In this document: positions 32,746-42,235 of the stretch, piece after piece
How the letters are laid out: the number at the start of each line of letters is the position of its first letter
Position numbering within the stretch: position 1 is the stretch's first letter
Assembly (NCBI RefSeq): GCF_014322765.1
Contig: NZ_JAASTZ010000015.1
Span: 31,376 to 95,375, forward strand
Origin: Listeria immobilis
GTDB lineage: Bacteria; Bacillota; Bacilli; Lactobacillales; Listeriaceae
Direction: 5' to 3'
DNA length: 64,000 bases
Notes under the pieces: model-generated
The model's input: the letters and a program-made list of their open reading frames with translations, nothing else
The model's database searches: none
What the model was told of the DNA's origin: nothing
Program-made: the position numbers and the translations under genes

Positions 32746-35700
32746 ATGGTAAAAGCAACTGCGCTACGAAGCTACATTCTATTAACACTATCTATTTTCT
32801 TAATACTTAGCCAATTGAATTTAGCGCCTTTATTAGCATTAGCAGAAGAAAACGGTAACGAGTTTCTTTCATATGAAGTTCAAGAAGAGCTATCAAATGA
32901 TAAAAAGAAAGCCACTCTAAAAATAAAAGTAACACCAAAAAATGAACAAGTGAAAATTTTAACAGTGAAATCCCCAGACGGTGAGGAAACAGAAGGACAA
33001 GAGGCCACTTATACTGCGGATAAAAATGGTAAGATGGATTTCTTAATCACCTACCAAAATCAAACGAATGACGAAGCTAATCCGGAAACTAAAACTTACA
33101 CAGCTACTTATGATGTAAGTGAAATAGTTGCTGATGAAGAAATAAATAATGAAACAGCAACCACAAGTCCAACTGAAAAAGAAAGTACAGAAGTTCAACT
33201 TAATCCTGATACAACAGATACAAATCAAGTAAATAAGCCGCTACTGAAATCAGGGCAAACTAATGTAACCTTAAACATACCGGATTATAACCAAGTAGCT
33301 TGGAGCAACGGTGAAATCAAAACAGTTACTACAACAGTAGAATTCGGCGACAGCACTACTTCAGGAAAAAAAGTGAATTTTACTTTACCAGATGGAATGC
33401 GTTTTGTTTCGCTTCCTGTACCAAGTAACTACCAAGCTACTAGTAATGTGGATCCCAATGTTTTAAATTATTTAGGCGCGAGTGATCCGCTTGGAATCGC
33501 AACTACATCTGTGTCAGTTCCTAGTAAAGAATCTGGATACAATAGTCCGACCTATGGAACAGTGAGCTACGAACTAAGTCCAGGTACAGAAAAAGCGAGT
33601 TTTACTTTTTTAGTTCGGGCAGATGCTACGAAATATTATGGAGGAAAAGATTTAGAGACACCAATTAAAACAGAGGTATTCCTTGGAGAAGAAAGCACAC
33701 CGATTGCTTCCGCTGAACAAGCGATTCACGCAGAAGGAAACAAAGTGGTCGGTTACGCGAACCAAGACCATGTGAAAACTATGTTCCGCTATTGGTATGA
33801 AACCCAAACAATAGCTGAATCTGTAGCAAGCACAGATACAGAAACTTCTTATAATTATACAAAGACTTATTCTCTAGTCAACGGTTTAAATCAATTAGAC
33901 GATCGCGGAACAACCAATTATATTCCCAAAAATGTAACGATGACACTTTATTACCCAGAAGGTATGGAATATGCTGGACTTTCTGATGCCTCGGGAAATA
34001 ATGTCACAGCAAATAGTAATATAATTATCACACCTTATCCAAGCGAGCATAAGGTTGTCGTGGAACTAAAACAACCAGCCTACAATGGATTTGCAGTGAA
34101 ATATAAAATACCTAAGGGCACGGCAGTGGGAACATATAGCTCACCTAAAGTTTCGCATGCAGTTACTACGACATATGATGGAAAGGTTTTTGAGTCTGAT
34201 GCACTAACTAATAATTCCGCGGACTTAACAACAAAAGCTTCACTCGACACATGTAAAGTCGTTGATACTGTTGTAAATAAAATGACTGTAACAGGGGCAA
34301 ATAGTTGTATCAATCCTGATAATGAAACGTGGGCAGGGAGCATCCAGGTTACAAATAAAACAACGGCTGGAATGAAGACAAATCAGGTATACCAAATTCA
34401 GTTTGATCCTAATTGGGAAGCCTATACAGTTAATTTGCCTTTTGATGGAAGGCTTTCAGGAAATAAAATAACAGATATTCAGTATAAAACAAACTTGAAT
34501 ACTAATTATCGAACTTATAATGGTGGCACTCCGCCTTTAACAGGTAATAAGCGAATGGCGGTTTTAGAATCAACTGCAGTTGGACTTCAAGAAGGAGAAT
34601 ACTTTACAGAAGTGAAAGCCAACGTGGGGAATTTTTCTTCTGGATTCGCTAGTACAGATCCTTCAGCCGGTCTTAGAGCAACCTCGACAACTTCATATGG
34701 AATGGTTAAGCCAGGTATCACCTCAGTGAAGTTTAAGGGAGCAATTTGGGATGCTGAAGATGAAGCGAACACAAAAGCTTCTGGTGTCTCTAGCTATAGT
34801 GTTTCCAATACAATTACCAGCGCTGCCAATGGAACAGCCTCTTTTTATAATAAAGCAGGTTCAGCCATTAAGGTAGCAAGCGCAGGAGATACTGTCAAAA
34901 CTAAAGCCACACTAGTTGTGTTTGACTACCCTTATGGAACACGCACAGTACTAAATAATCCAGAAGTATATTTACGCAACTTGGCAGGAACAAAGATACA
35001 ACCTTCCTCCATCAAATTGACGGATCAAAATGGAAAAAATGTTGAATTTACAATCCAAACAGAAACGGATATTAAAGGAGAGAAAGTTTATGTTCTAAAA
35101 ACAACAGGTGTAACAGTTGGACATTATGTTGGTTATCCATACAAAACACAGTATTTAAATCTTAGTTATGACACGACCTTCGATGTAACTCTTGATAAAA
35201 GTATTGATATGGACGCACAAGAAGTCATTGCGTGGGGTGGACCAGATGTCACTTCCGCAATAAGTAGCAACTATTTCTCAGATACCGGACTAGACGTGAA
35301 CCAAAACGGCAAAGACAATGAAAAACTACTTTCCGTCAACAGTAGCGCGCTAAGCATCCCCAAACAAGACACCGTCACCGTAGAAACGTTCCTAAACGTC
35401 GCCGGTGAAGGCGCCAAAGCTGCCTACGTGGAAGGAGATGACAGCACTGCTTCCTACTTTACTCCAGGAACCAACGCAGACTATACGGTCCAAGTCACCA
35501 ATACTTCTAGCGCCGAAGCAAGCACATTTGAACTCTATATTCCGATCCCGAAAACAGGGCAAAACTTCGGATCCAAATTCCAAAATGACGCCTTCAAATG
35601 GGACATGAAACTAAGCGATGCTATCAATATCACCTCCGAACAACAAGCGCAGTTTGACGTGAGTTACGCAACCGAAGCGACCGCAGATAATTACGATTCA

Positions 35701-38700
35701 ACTAGCCTATATAGCGCTACCGTATCCGACTATGAAAAAGTCAATATGGTCCGTATCAACGTTAAAACACAAATCAATGCCGGTGAAACCCAGACCTTCC
35801 AAGTCCCACTCCAAGTAGACGAAACTTTTGATTCGGCCAATGAAGGCAATAAAATCAGTGAGCGGGATGTCTACAACCCGTATTATCGGGTGATTACGAA
35901 TACATTCTCCGGGTCATTAGCCGGCACGAAAGTAGGGGCGGAACTCGTGATTGGCGAAGTCGCTGGGACATTATTTAACGACAAAGATGCCAACGGACTC
36001 TTGGAAAAAGCGAAAGGCGATGAAGTCCTCACTAGCGAAACTGTCGAACTTTACAAATGGAATAGCACCACTTCCGCCTATGAACCAGCAACGAAAAATG
36101 GGGAGAACATCACCACCAAAACCGATGCCAACGGCGCCTATACGTTTGATTATACTTCCGACGTAGGGTACGGTAATTACGCTGTGAAATTCCCAGACAA
36201 AGTAGGGTATCAGTATACGTTGAAAAATGTCGGGAAAGATACGTCTATTGATAGCGACGTATCCTACAGTGGTACTGATAAAGGTTGGGCGAAAAACATT
36301 GATCCCACACGGCCTACTTCTCAGTCCATCAATGCGGGTTATTACGCCTATACACCAGCGCAAGATTTGAAAGTCAATTTAAATGAGAAACGCGTACAAA
36401 CCGGACGAAGCTTGGAGATTACCTTACCAAAAGTAGCCTCCACCAGCGGGCAAGCTGCCGAAGATACGATTGAACCAGCCTTCTTCCAAAATATCCAAGC
36501 AAGCACGAATGGATACAAGTGGACAAGCGCGAACACTAGCGTGGCGACGGTACAAACCTTAACAGACGGTTCTGCCGCTGTGGTAGGCGTTTCAGCTGGC
36601 AATAAAACAATCGCAGCAACCGATTTAACGATTGCCCTGCAAGACATCTTTGGTACCGAACAAAGCTCCACAGCACCGGTCTATGTTACTTCTCCGGATG
36701 GAACCATTATGCAACAAGCTGGTTTCACCATGGGAGCGACCGATTTTTCGCTGGAATATAAAGCAGCTGTCGCATTAACCGATGCCCAGGCAGTAAGCCT
36801 CGCAAAAACAGCGGCCTTCGAAGAAGTGAAAAGTGGCGTTCAATCCAGTGCCCAAGATCGTTTAAACTTCGTGCAAGTGAATCCAACACAATTAGCTGCC
36901 ATCCAACATGGCACGAAGCAAGGGGGGACTTACCCACTCACCTATACCTTAGCGAAAGAGGGAAAGACCGTCGGAGTGACGATTTCCGTCACTGTGGCGC
37001 AAGATTTAACTACCGTCCATGCCCATAATTCGACCTTGTATATCGGAGACACTTGGACAGCAGCGGATAACTTTGACAGTGCCATTGATAAAGAAGGAGA
37101 TACCGTACCATTTAGCGATATCACCGTGTCTGGTAGCGTGGATACGAGTGTGGCAGGGACGTATCCGGTCACGTACAGCTATAACGGCGTATCCACCACG
37201 ATTCAAGTGACCGTCAAAGATGACCTAACCGCTGTGAATGCCCACGATTCAACCATTTATACCAGTGATACCTGGAGTGCCACAGACAATTTGGACAGCG
37301 TGCTCGATAAAGATGGCAACCCGGTTCCTTTAGCGGATGTCACCGTAACGGGGACGGTCAATACCCATCAAGCAGGAACGTATCACATCACGTATACCTA
37401 TGCTGGCGCGTCGGCCGCGATTACCGTCACCGTCAAAGAAGATAAATCCGGTATTAGTGCCCATGATTCTGCTATTTATGTCGGAGATAGTTGGAGTGCC
37501 GCAGATAATTTCGATAGCGCCTTTGATCAAGATGGCAACCTGGTCGCTTTCGAAGCTATTCAAGTGACTGAAAAACCAACCGTGAATACGAACAAAGCAG
37601 GCACTTACCAAGTCACCTACAGCTACGGGAAAATAGCACAAACGATTACCTTAACGGTCCAAGACATTCAAACTGCGGTGAATGCCCATGATTCGATTCT
37701 TTACACGGGCGACAGCTGGACCGCGGAAGATAACTTTGACAGCGCACGCGATAAAGACGGTCAATCCGTTCCTTTCTCGAACATCCAAGTAAGCGGTAAA
37801 GTCGATACAGCACGAGCAGGGACCTATCCGGTCACGTACAGCTATGATGGCGTATCCACGACGATTCAAGTAACCGTCAAAAATCCACAAACGGCCATCC
37901 ACGCTCATGATTCTGTGCTATATACTGGAGACAGCTGGACTGCGAAAGATAACTTGGATAGCGCGACCGATAAAGACGGCAACGCCGTTTCGTATAAAGA
38001 CATCACTGTAAGCGAAAACCCAGCGGTGGATCCGATGAAAGTGGGAGTATACGAAGTGACTTACAGCTATGACGGGATATCCACGACGATTCATGTGACC
38101 GTCGAACCAAGACAAACTAGCATTGTCGTTCATGATAGCACGATTTATGCAGGAGACCCATGGACGGCAAAAACTAATTTCGATCAGGCCACGGACAAAA
38201 AAGGCAAGCCAGTCTCCTTCTCGGCGATGACCATCACAGGAACCGTGGACACCAACGTCCCAGGTACCTATGAAATTAGCTATAGTTACGATGGAGTTAA
38301 AGTCGTAGCGCATGTGACTGTCCTAAAAAACCAAGCTCAAATCACTGTGCAAGATAGCCATCTCCCAGTAGGGGGTAAATGGACCGCGAAAGATAATTTC
38401 ATCCAGGCAACTAACCGTGATGGAAAAGAAATCGCTTTTGAGGATGTACAAACAAGTGGCACCGTCCAACCAAACAAAGCAGGGAAATACCAGGTCACAT
38501 ACACCATCGATCCAAATGAAGGTACCACAGATGCAGGCCAAAGCCAATTATCCGTCACGGCTACCATTCAAGTCGAAGACCCAAACAAGCCAAGTAGCCC
38601 TTCCAGAGGTGGGACGACCCCTTCAGGCAACAGCAACCATCAACACACCACTAACTACGAAGCCACCAAACCGCTACCCAAAACAGGGAATCAAACCGAC

Positions 38701-38787
38701 CCTTGGCTAGTCTGGACAGGCCTTGGCTTACTCAGCTTTAGCCTTCTTCTATGGTTATTTAACCGCAGAAGACGTAGCTTTAAATAG
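32746..38787 (+). CDS. Large LPXTG surface protein with SdrD B-like and seven Ig-like (Big_3) repeats
   Basis: This 2013-residue sortase-anchored adhesin (lmo0159-like) has a signal peptide ending near LALAEE and long N-terminal adhesin-like domains (about 150-1060). An SdrD_B-type domain starts near 1071 (GTLFNDKDANGLLEKAKGDE), and seven tandem Big_3 repeats of about 72-78 residues lie at about 1423-1930. LPKTG is at 1977-1981, followed by a hydrophobic stretch and NRRRR. It probably binds host or abiotic surfaces or forms a stalk. The DNA changes composition near 35,280: AT-rich before, C/G-richer after, with 20 versus 31 G+C in two sample 60-nt lines. AGGAGGAG precedes ATG 32746. Confidence 0.9.
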   Translation: MVKATALRSYILLTLSIFLILSQLNLAPLLALAEENGNEFLSYEVQEELSNDKKKATLKIKVTPKNEQVKILTVKSPDGEETEGQEATYTADKNGKMDFLITYQNQTNDEANPETKTYTATYDVSEIVADEEINNETATTSPTEKESTEVQLNPDTTDTNQVNKPLLKSGQTNVTLNIPDYNQVAWSNGEIKTVTTTVEFGDSTTSGKKVNFTLPDGMRFVSLPVPSNYQATSNVDPNVLNYLGASDPLGIATTSVSVPSKESGYNSPTYGTVSYELSPGTEKASFTFLVRADATKYYGGKDLETPIKTEVFLGEESTPIASAEQAIHAEGNKVVGYANQDHVKTMFRYWYETQTIAESVASTDTETSYNYTKTYSLVNGLNQLDDRGTTNYIPKNVTMTLYYPEGMEYAGLSDASGNNVTANSNIIITPYPSEHKVVVELKQPAYNGFAVKYKIPKGTAVGTYSSPKVSHAVTTTYDGKVFESDALTNNSADLTTKASLDTCKVVDTVVNKMTVTGANSCINPDNETWAGSIQVTNKTTAGMKTNQVYQIQFDPNWEAYTVNLPFDGRLSGNKITDIQYKTNLNTNYRTYNGGTPPLTGNKRMAVLESTAVGLQEGEYFTEVKANVGNFSSGFASTDPSAGLRATSTTSYGMVKPGITSVKFKGAIWDAEDEANTKASGVSSYSVSNTITSAANGTASFYNKAGSAIKVASAGDTVKTKATLVVFDYPYGTRTVLNNPEVYLRNLAGTKIQPSSIKLTDQNGKNVEFTIQTETDIKGEKVYVLKTTGVTVGHYVGYPYKTQYLNLSYDTTFDVTLDKSIDMDAQEVIAWGGPDVTSAISSNYFSDTGLDVNQNGKDNEKLLSVNSSALSIPKQDTVTVETFLNVAGEGAKAAYVEGDDSTASYFTPGTNADYTVQVTNTSSAEASTFELYIPIPKTGQNFGSKFQNDAFKWDMKLSDAINITSEQQAQFDVSYATEATADNYDSTSLYSATVSDYEKVNMVRINVKTQINAGETQTFQVPLQVDETFDSANEGNKISERDVYNPYYRVITNTFSGSLAGTKVGAELVIGEVAGTLFNDKDANGLLEKAKGDEVLTSETVELYKWNSTTSAYEPATKNGENITTKTDANGAYTFDYTSDVGYGNYAVKFPDKVGYQYTLKNVGKDTSIDSDVSYSGTDKGWAKNIDPTRPTSQSINAGYYAYTPAQDLKVNLNEKRVQTGRSLEITLPKVASTSGQAAEDTIEPAFFQNIQASTNGYKWTSANTSVATVQTLTDGSAAVVGVSAGNKTIAATDLTIALQDIFGTEQSSTAPVYVTSPDGTIMQQAGFTMGATDFSLEYKAAVALTDAQAVSLAKTAAFEEVKSGVQSSAQDRLNFVQVNPTQLAAIQHGTKQGGTYPLTYTLAKEGKTVGVTISVTVAQDLTTVHAHNSTLYIGDTWTAADNFDSAIDKEGDTVPFSDITVSGSVDTSVAGTYPVTYSYNGVSTTIQVTVKDDLTAVNAHDSTIYTSDTWSATDNLDSVLDKDGNPVPLADVTVTGTVNTHQAGTYHITYTYAGASAAITVTVKEDKSGISAHDSAIYVGDSWSAADNFDSAFDQDGNLVAFEAIQVTEKPTVNTNKAGTYQVTYSYGKIAQTITLTVQDIQTAVNAHDSILYTGDSWTAEDNFDSARDKDGQSVPFSNIQVSGKVDTARAGTYPVTYSYDGVSTTIQVTVKNPQTAIHAHDSVLYTGDSWTAKDNLDSATDKDGNAVSYKDITVSENPAVDPMKVGVYEVTYSYDGISTTIHVTVEPRQTSIVVHDSTIYAGDPWTAKTNFDQATDKKGKPVSFSAMTITGTVDTNVPGTYEISYSYDGVKVVAHVTVLKNQAQITVQDSHLPVGGKWTAKDNFIQATNRDGKEIAFEDVQTSGTVQPNKAGKYQVTYTIDPNEGTTDAGQSQLSVTATIQVEDPNKPSSPSRGGTTPSGNSNHQHTTNYEATKPLPKTGNQTDPWLVWTGLGLLSFSLLLWLFNRRRRSFK
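37012..38520 (+). repeat. Seven tandem Ig-like repeats in the LPXTG protein
   Basis: Each unit opens with a variant of AHDSxxYxGDxWTAxDNFDS, then DKDGxxVPF, and ends with AGTYxVTYSYxGVSTTIxVTV. The spacing is about 72-78 codons. The last two units are the most divergent. Shared DNA stretches such as the coding for GTYPVTYSY point to duplication. Confidence 0.85.
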
Positions 38788-38796
38788 TTAAAAGAA

Positions 38797-38839
38797 AAAA
38801 GATAAGGCGGCCCATAAGGGTATGCCTTATCTTTTTTTG
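38797..38839 (+). terminator. Terminator after the large LPXTG gene
   Basis: AAGATAAGGC pairs with GCCTTATCTT across a 15-nt loop and is followed by a T-run. The following 284-bp gap to 39072 holds a TATACT-like -10 box (39018-39023) and a GTTCA-5-TGAAC repeat (38960-38974), but no gene. Confidence 0.88.
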
Positions 38840-39072
38840 CATCTCTACTCTTCCATTTTAAAGTATCTAAAAAGACATTTTACAAACAGGTTAAACGGAG
38901 TAACAATCATAATTGTTGCTAAAAATAAGTCTGGTTATCTGACCTAAAATTCACAAAAGGTTCACAAAATGAACGTTTTTTTATCTTGTGTAAATATAAA
39001 TTCTAAATTATTTACTGTATACTAGCACTAAATTAAGTTGATTGAACAAACTTGTAAAGGATGAGTTAAAAT

Positions 39073-41133
39073 ATGAAAGTAGGCAAAAACTTTAAAAAAA
39101 TATGCTTTGTCTTTCTTAGTACGATTTTGCTTGTGAATGTGATATTTCAAACAAATTTTGTGAAAGCAGCAACTAATTACGGTTCTGAACTTTTAAAAAC
39201 GGTAGAGTTACAAGATGCTGATGGTAACCCTAAAACGGATTTTAGTTATTATGAAAGTATTCAAATTCACTATACATGGGAAATACCGAATTCAGCAAAT
39301 GTGAATGCTGGAGATACAATGGAGTTCACTTTACCAAAACAATTGAAAATAGTAACAGACTTAAATTTTGTTTTAAAAGATGATGAAGGAAATACAGTGG
39401 GAAACGTAATTGCGACGAAGGCTACAGGTAAAGTAGTCGTAACCTTTACAGATTATGTGGAGAAGAAGTCGAATATTAAAGGTGATCTTAATTTTTGGAG
39501 TAATTGGGATAAAACAGTCATAAACGGAAATGAAGAAGTTGATGTTAATTTTCCGGTAGATGGGGATTATGTGACTATTCCTGTAGATATTGGTCCTAAA
39601 AATCAAATTAATCCAAATGAGACTTTATATAAATATGGTTGGGCAGATGAAAAAAATCCAGCACTTATCAATTGGGTTGTTCGCTTAAATTATGCGAAAC
39701 TAAGTATTGATAATGCGGTATATGAAGATTTTATCGGACCAAATCAAACACTTGATTTTAGTTCTGTAAAAGCCTATCATGGAACGTTTGATGCGGACGA
39801 TAATTTTACAAAAGGGATCCAAGTACCAGCATCGGCTATTACGCAGACGAGTGAGGGCTTCAAAATCGCATTTGGAGATTTAACGGATTCCGTGAAAATT
39901 TCCTATTATACAATTGCGACTGACGGCGGTGCATCGTCCAATTACGCCAATAAAGGGATACTTTCAGGCGATAATTATGTTCCAAAAACAATTGAAGTTT
40001 TAACACCAACATCTGGTGGTGGCGGAACTGGTGAAGGCACAACTGGCTCCGTGGAATTAACGAAAACAGACAATACAGCGCAAAAAAAACCACTAGAAAA
40101 TGCCGAGTTTAAATTAGTGAATTCAGCTGGAACTACGATAAAAGAAGGAATTAAGACCGGTGCGGATGGAAAACTTACGATTGCGGATTTGAAGTTTGAT
40201 ACGTATAAATTAATCGAAACCAAAGCACCAGTGGGTTATGAGTTAGATGCAAGCCCGGTAGAATTTACAATTGACGAAGCACATCAGGTATTATTCGTAT
40301 CTAAAGAAAATACCCCGATTACAGGTTCTGTGACACTTGAGAAATTAGACAGTGAAACAAAAACAAAACTGGCTGGCGCGGAATTTGAATTGCAAGATGC
40401 TCAAGGCAGCACGTTACAGACTAGTTTAGAAACGAACGCGGCTGGAACACTAACTATTTCAGACTTAACGCTAGGGGATTATCAGTTAGTAGAAACAAAA
40501 GCGCCAATCGGTTATGAGCTAGATGCAAGTCCGGTAAAATTCACGATTGACGAAACGCATAAAACTCTGAACGTATCCAAAGAAAATACGCCAATCAAAG
40601 GTTCTGTGACACTTGAGAAATTAGACAGTGAAACAAAAGTAAAGCTGGCTGGCGCGGAATTTGAACTACAAGACGCGCAAGGAGCTACTTTGCAAGCTAG
40701 TCTCGAAACAAACGAAGAAGGAATCTTAACTATTGTGGATTTAGCACTTGGAGAGTATCAGCTAGTAGAAACAAAAGCGCCAATTGGTTATTTGTTAGAT
40801 GCAACACCAGTGAAATTTGCAATCACAGAAGAAACAGCGAACCTCAGTTTACTTGTAACAAAAGAGAACACTAAAATACCAGAAACACCAATTATTCCAA
40901 AAATACCCAAAGAACCATTAAAACCAGCAGTCCCTAGTAACCCTAAAACACCAATAGAACCACTAAAACCAGAAATACCAGGTACCCCAGAAACCCCCGA
41001 TGAAATTGTAAGTGCAGATAGTTTATCAGCTATATTACCAAAAACAGGAGATTCCCCTCTTGTTAGCGGATTAGGATTGCTATTAGTTGCGATTTCAGCA
41101 AGCGGGTTAATCTTCTTATTTAGAAAAAAATAA
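39073..41133 (+). CDS. Collagen-adhesin-like LPXTG protein with three Cna_B repeats
   Basis: This 686-residue surface protein (lmo0160-like) has a signal peptide ending near VKAAT. An N-terminal adhesive domain pair of the Cna/fibrinogen-binding type follows (about 35-315), and three Cna_B (SpaA-type) domains start near residues 324, 418 and 510. Each carries the Lys (LTKTD or LEKLD) and Glu (ETKAP) that form internal isopeptide bonds. A Pro-rich spacer, LPKTG at 655-659, a membrane segment and RKK complete it. The last two Cna_B units are nearly identical in DNA, 276 bp apart. The ligand is unknown. Confidence 0.9.
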   Translation: MKVGKNFKKICFVFLSTILLVNVIFQTNFVKAATNYGSELLKTVELQDADGNPKTDFSYYESIQIHYTWEIPNSANVNAGDTMEFTLPKQLKIVTDLNFVLKDDEGNTVGNVIATKATGKVVVTFTDYVEKKSNIKGDLNFWSNWDKTVINGNEEVDVNFPVDGDYVTIPVDIGPKNQINPNETLYKYGWADEKNPALINWVVRLNYAKLSIDNAVYEDFIGPNQTLDFSSVKAYHGTFDADDNFTKGIQVPASAITQTSEGFKIAFGDLTDSVKISYYTIATDGGASSNYANKGILSGDNYVPKTIEVLTPTSGGGGTGEGTTGSVELTKTDNTAQKKPLENAEFKLVNSAGTTIKEGIKTGADGKLTIADLKFDTYKLIETKAPVGYELDASPVEFTIDEAHQVLFVSKENTPITGSVTLEKLDSETKTKLAGAEFELQDAQGSTLQTSLETNAAGTLTISDLTLGDYQLVETKAPIGYELDASPVKFTIDETHKTLNVSKENTPIKGSVTLEKLDSETKVKLAGAEFELQDAQGATLQASLETNEEGILTIVDLALGEYQLVETKAPIGYLLDATPVKFAITEETANLSLLVTKENTKIPETPIIPKIPKEPLKPAVPSNPKTPIEPLKPEIPGTPETPDEIVSADSLSAILPKTGDSPLVSGLGLLLVAISASGLIFLFRKK
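40324..40875 (+). repeat. Recent tandem duplication of a Cna_B unit
   Basis: Sequence starting GGTTCTGTGACACTTGAG is repeated exactly at 40324 and 40600, 276 bp (92 codons) apart. The copies stay close for much of the unit, so the duplication is recent or kept similar by conversion. Confidence 0.8.
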
Positions 41134-41136
41134 TAA

Positions 41137-41183
41137 AAATGGAACATAAGGCGAGAGGATAATTCGCTTTATGTTCCATTTTT
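41137..41183. terminator. Bidirectional terminator between the Cna_B gene and the RsbR-like gene
   Basis: AAAATGGAACATAA pairs with TTATGTTCCATTTT, with an inner GCG/CGC part. T-runs flank it on both strands, suiting two converging genes. Confidence 0.85.
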
Positions 41184-42019
41184 TATTTGGTTCTAGTTTT
41201 ATCTTGTAAAACAGCTTTTAAAGAATGATAGGCTGGAATTGATAAGTTTAAATCCACACGATTAATTTGTTGGGCCATTTTTGGTTGGATACCGGAAATG
41301 AATGCTTCAACTCCAAGAAGCTTGAGTACCGTCACTAAGTTATTAAGCATTTCTCCAAGGGCATCATCAAAGTAAGATATACCCGATAAATCAATACAAA
41401 GTTGCTCTACACCGAGTTTGACACATTTATTAGCTGTAATCTCGGAAATTTTTTCAGCTCTTTCTCGGTCGACGCGTCCCATAAGAGGAAGGATGGCTAA
41501 ATTGTCAGTAATCGAAATGACTGGTGTGCTAATTTCTTCTATTAAGCGGTGTTGTGATTCTAAATGTTGAACAATATCACGGTAATACATTGCTGAGAAA
41601 GCTTCATTGATTCGGTCGAAACCGTGGTTAACCATTGACATACTGGAAGAAAAATCACATTTGGTTACTTCATCATTTTCAATGCAAAAATCAGAAACAG
41701 CAGATAAAAATTCGCGGCGAAGTTTGTCCAGTGTGGTGATTACTTCTGGAAGTGGCACTTCATTTTCCATGCGTCGGGCGTACATGCTATCAAGCCATTT
41801 ATCAAGCTTAGCAAAAAAAGTTTTTTTACCAGCAAAATAGGAAATGATTAGGTCGGCTGTTTGTTCGCTATCAGCGCGTAGTTCATCTTTATAGCGAGGA
41901 GAATAAACAAAGCTCGTGTAGGTGTTTTCATTTTCATAGATTTTGGATAGCCAATTAGTTATAATTTCTTCGGTATGTACCCTTAAATAAAGTTCCATAC
42001 TTCCATTTGATTCATTCAT
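41183..42019 (-). CDS. RsbR-family stressosome paralogue lacking both phospho-threonines
   Basis: This 278-residue protein (lmo0161-like) has an N-terminal non-heme-globin-like sensor half and a C-terminal STAS domain (about 165-270: LPLMGRVDRERAEK, LCIDLSGISYFDDALGEML, FISGIQPKMAQQI). RsbR proteins build the stressosome that releases RsbT to activate sigma-B. In B. subtilis-type RsbR the two Thr phosphorylated by RsbT lie in IDTERA and VVDT. Here they are Arg185 (VDRERA) and Asp219 (FDDA). The start is ATG 42019, 10 bp after AAGGGG; a TTG at 42028 is too close to it. It may be a decoy or fixed-state subunit. Confidence 0.85.
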   Translation of the reverse strand: MNESNGSMELYLRVHTEEIITNWLSKIYENENTYTSFVYSPRYKDELRADSEQTADLIISYFAGKKTFFAKLDKWLDSMYARRMENEVPLPEVITTLDKLRREFLSAVSDFCIENDEVTKCDFSSSMSMVNHGFDRINEAFSAMYYRDIVQHLESQHRLIEEISTPVISITDNLAILPLMGRVDRERAEKISEITANKCVKLGVEQLCIDLSGISYFDDALGEMLNNLVTVLKLLGVEAFISGIQPKMAQQINRVDLNLSIPAYHSLKAVLQDKTRTK

Positions 42020-42138
42020 ACCAGACAACCCCTTTAAATCTAAGTATAGAAACTACTTCTCCTTTATTTTATGCTCAAAAGGGTCTACTGTCCATTTAAA
42101 TTTTGGAAAAAAGCTAATTTATTCAAATTGTAATATTA

Positions 42139-42170
42139 TTTAACAAATTAGTCGTTATTTTTTTGTTAAA
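42139..42170. promoter_or_regulatory. Inverted repeat between divergent rsbR-like and holB genes
   Basis: TTTAACAAA and TTTGTTAAA form perfect 9-bp arms with a 14-bp spacer. The AT-rich dyad in a divergent intergenic region could be an operator, but no regulator is suggested by the neighbours. It does not resemble a terminator. Confidence 0.3.
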
Positions 42171-42196
42171 ATTCCGAAGCTATTTGGGGCTTGTCA

Positions 42197-42205
42197 TGGT
42201 ATAAT
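42197..42205 (+). promoter_or_regulatory. Extended -10 promoter of holB
   Basis: TGGTATAAT is a full extended -10 element about 30 bp before the GTG start at 42236. There is no good -35 box. Confidence 0.55.
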
Positions 42206-42235
42206 ATTACAATATGGATAGAAAGGAAGTTTTTT

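Noticed and set aside
37012..38520. CRISPR-like or other non-coding repeat array
   Set aside because: The repeats are about 215-235 bp, in frame, and encode Ig-like domains; there are no short palindromic repeats with unique spacers anywhere in the window.
35392..38567. Many long open frames on the minus strand and in other plus frames inside the LPXTG gene
   Set aside because: They mirror the C/G-richer, repeat-bearing coding sequence, have no ribosome sites and repeat with the Ig-like units. I regard them as shadows.
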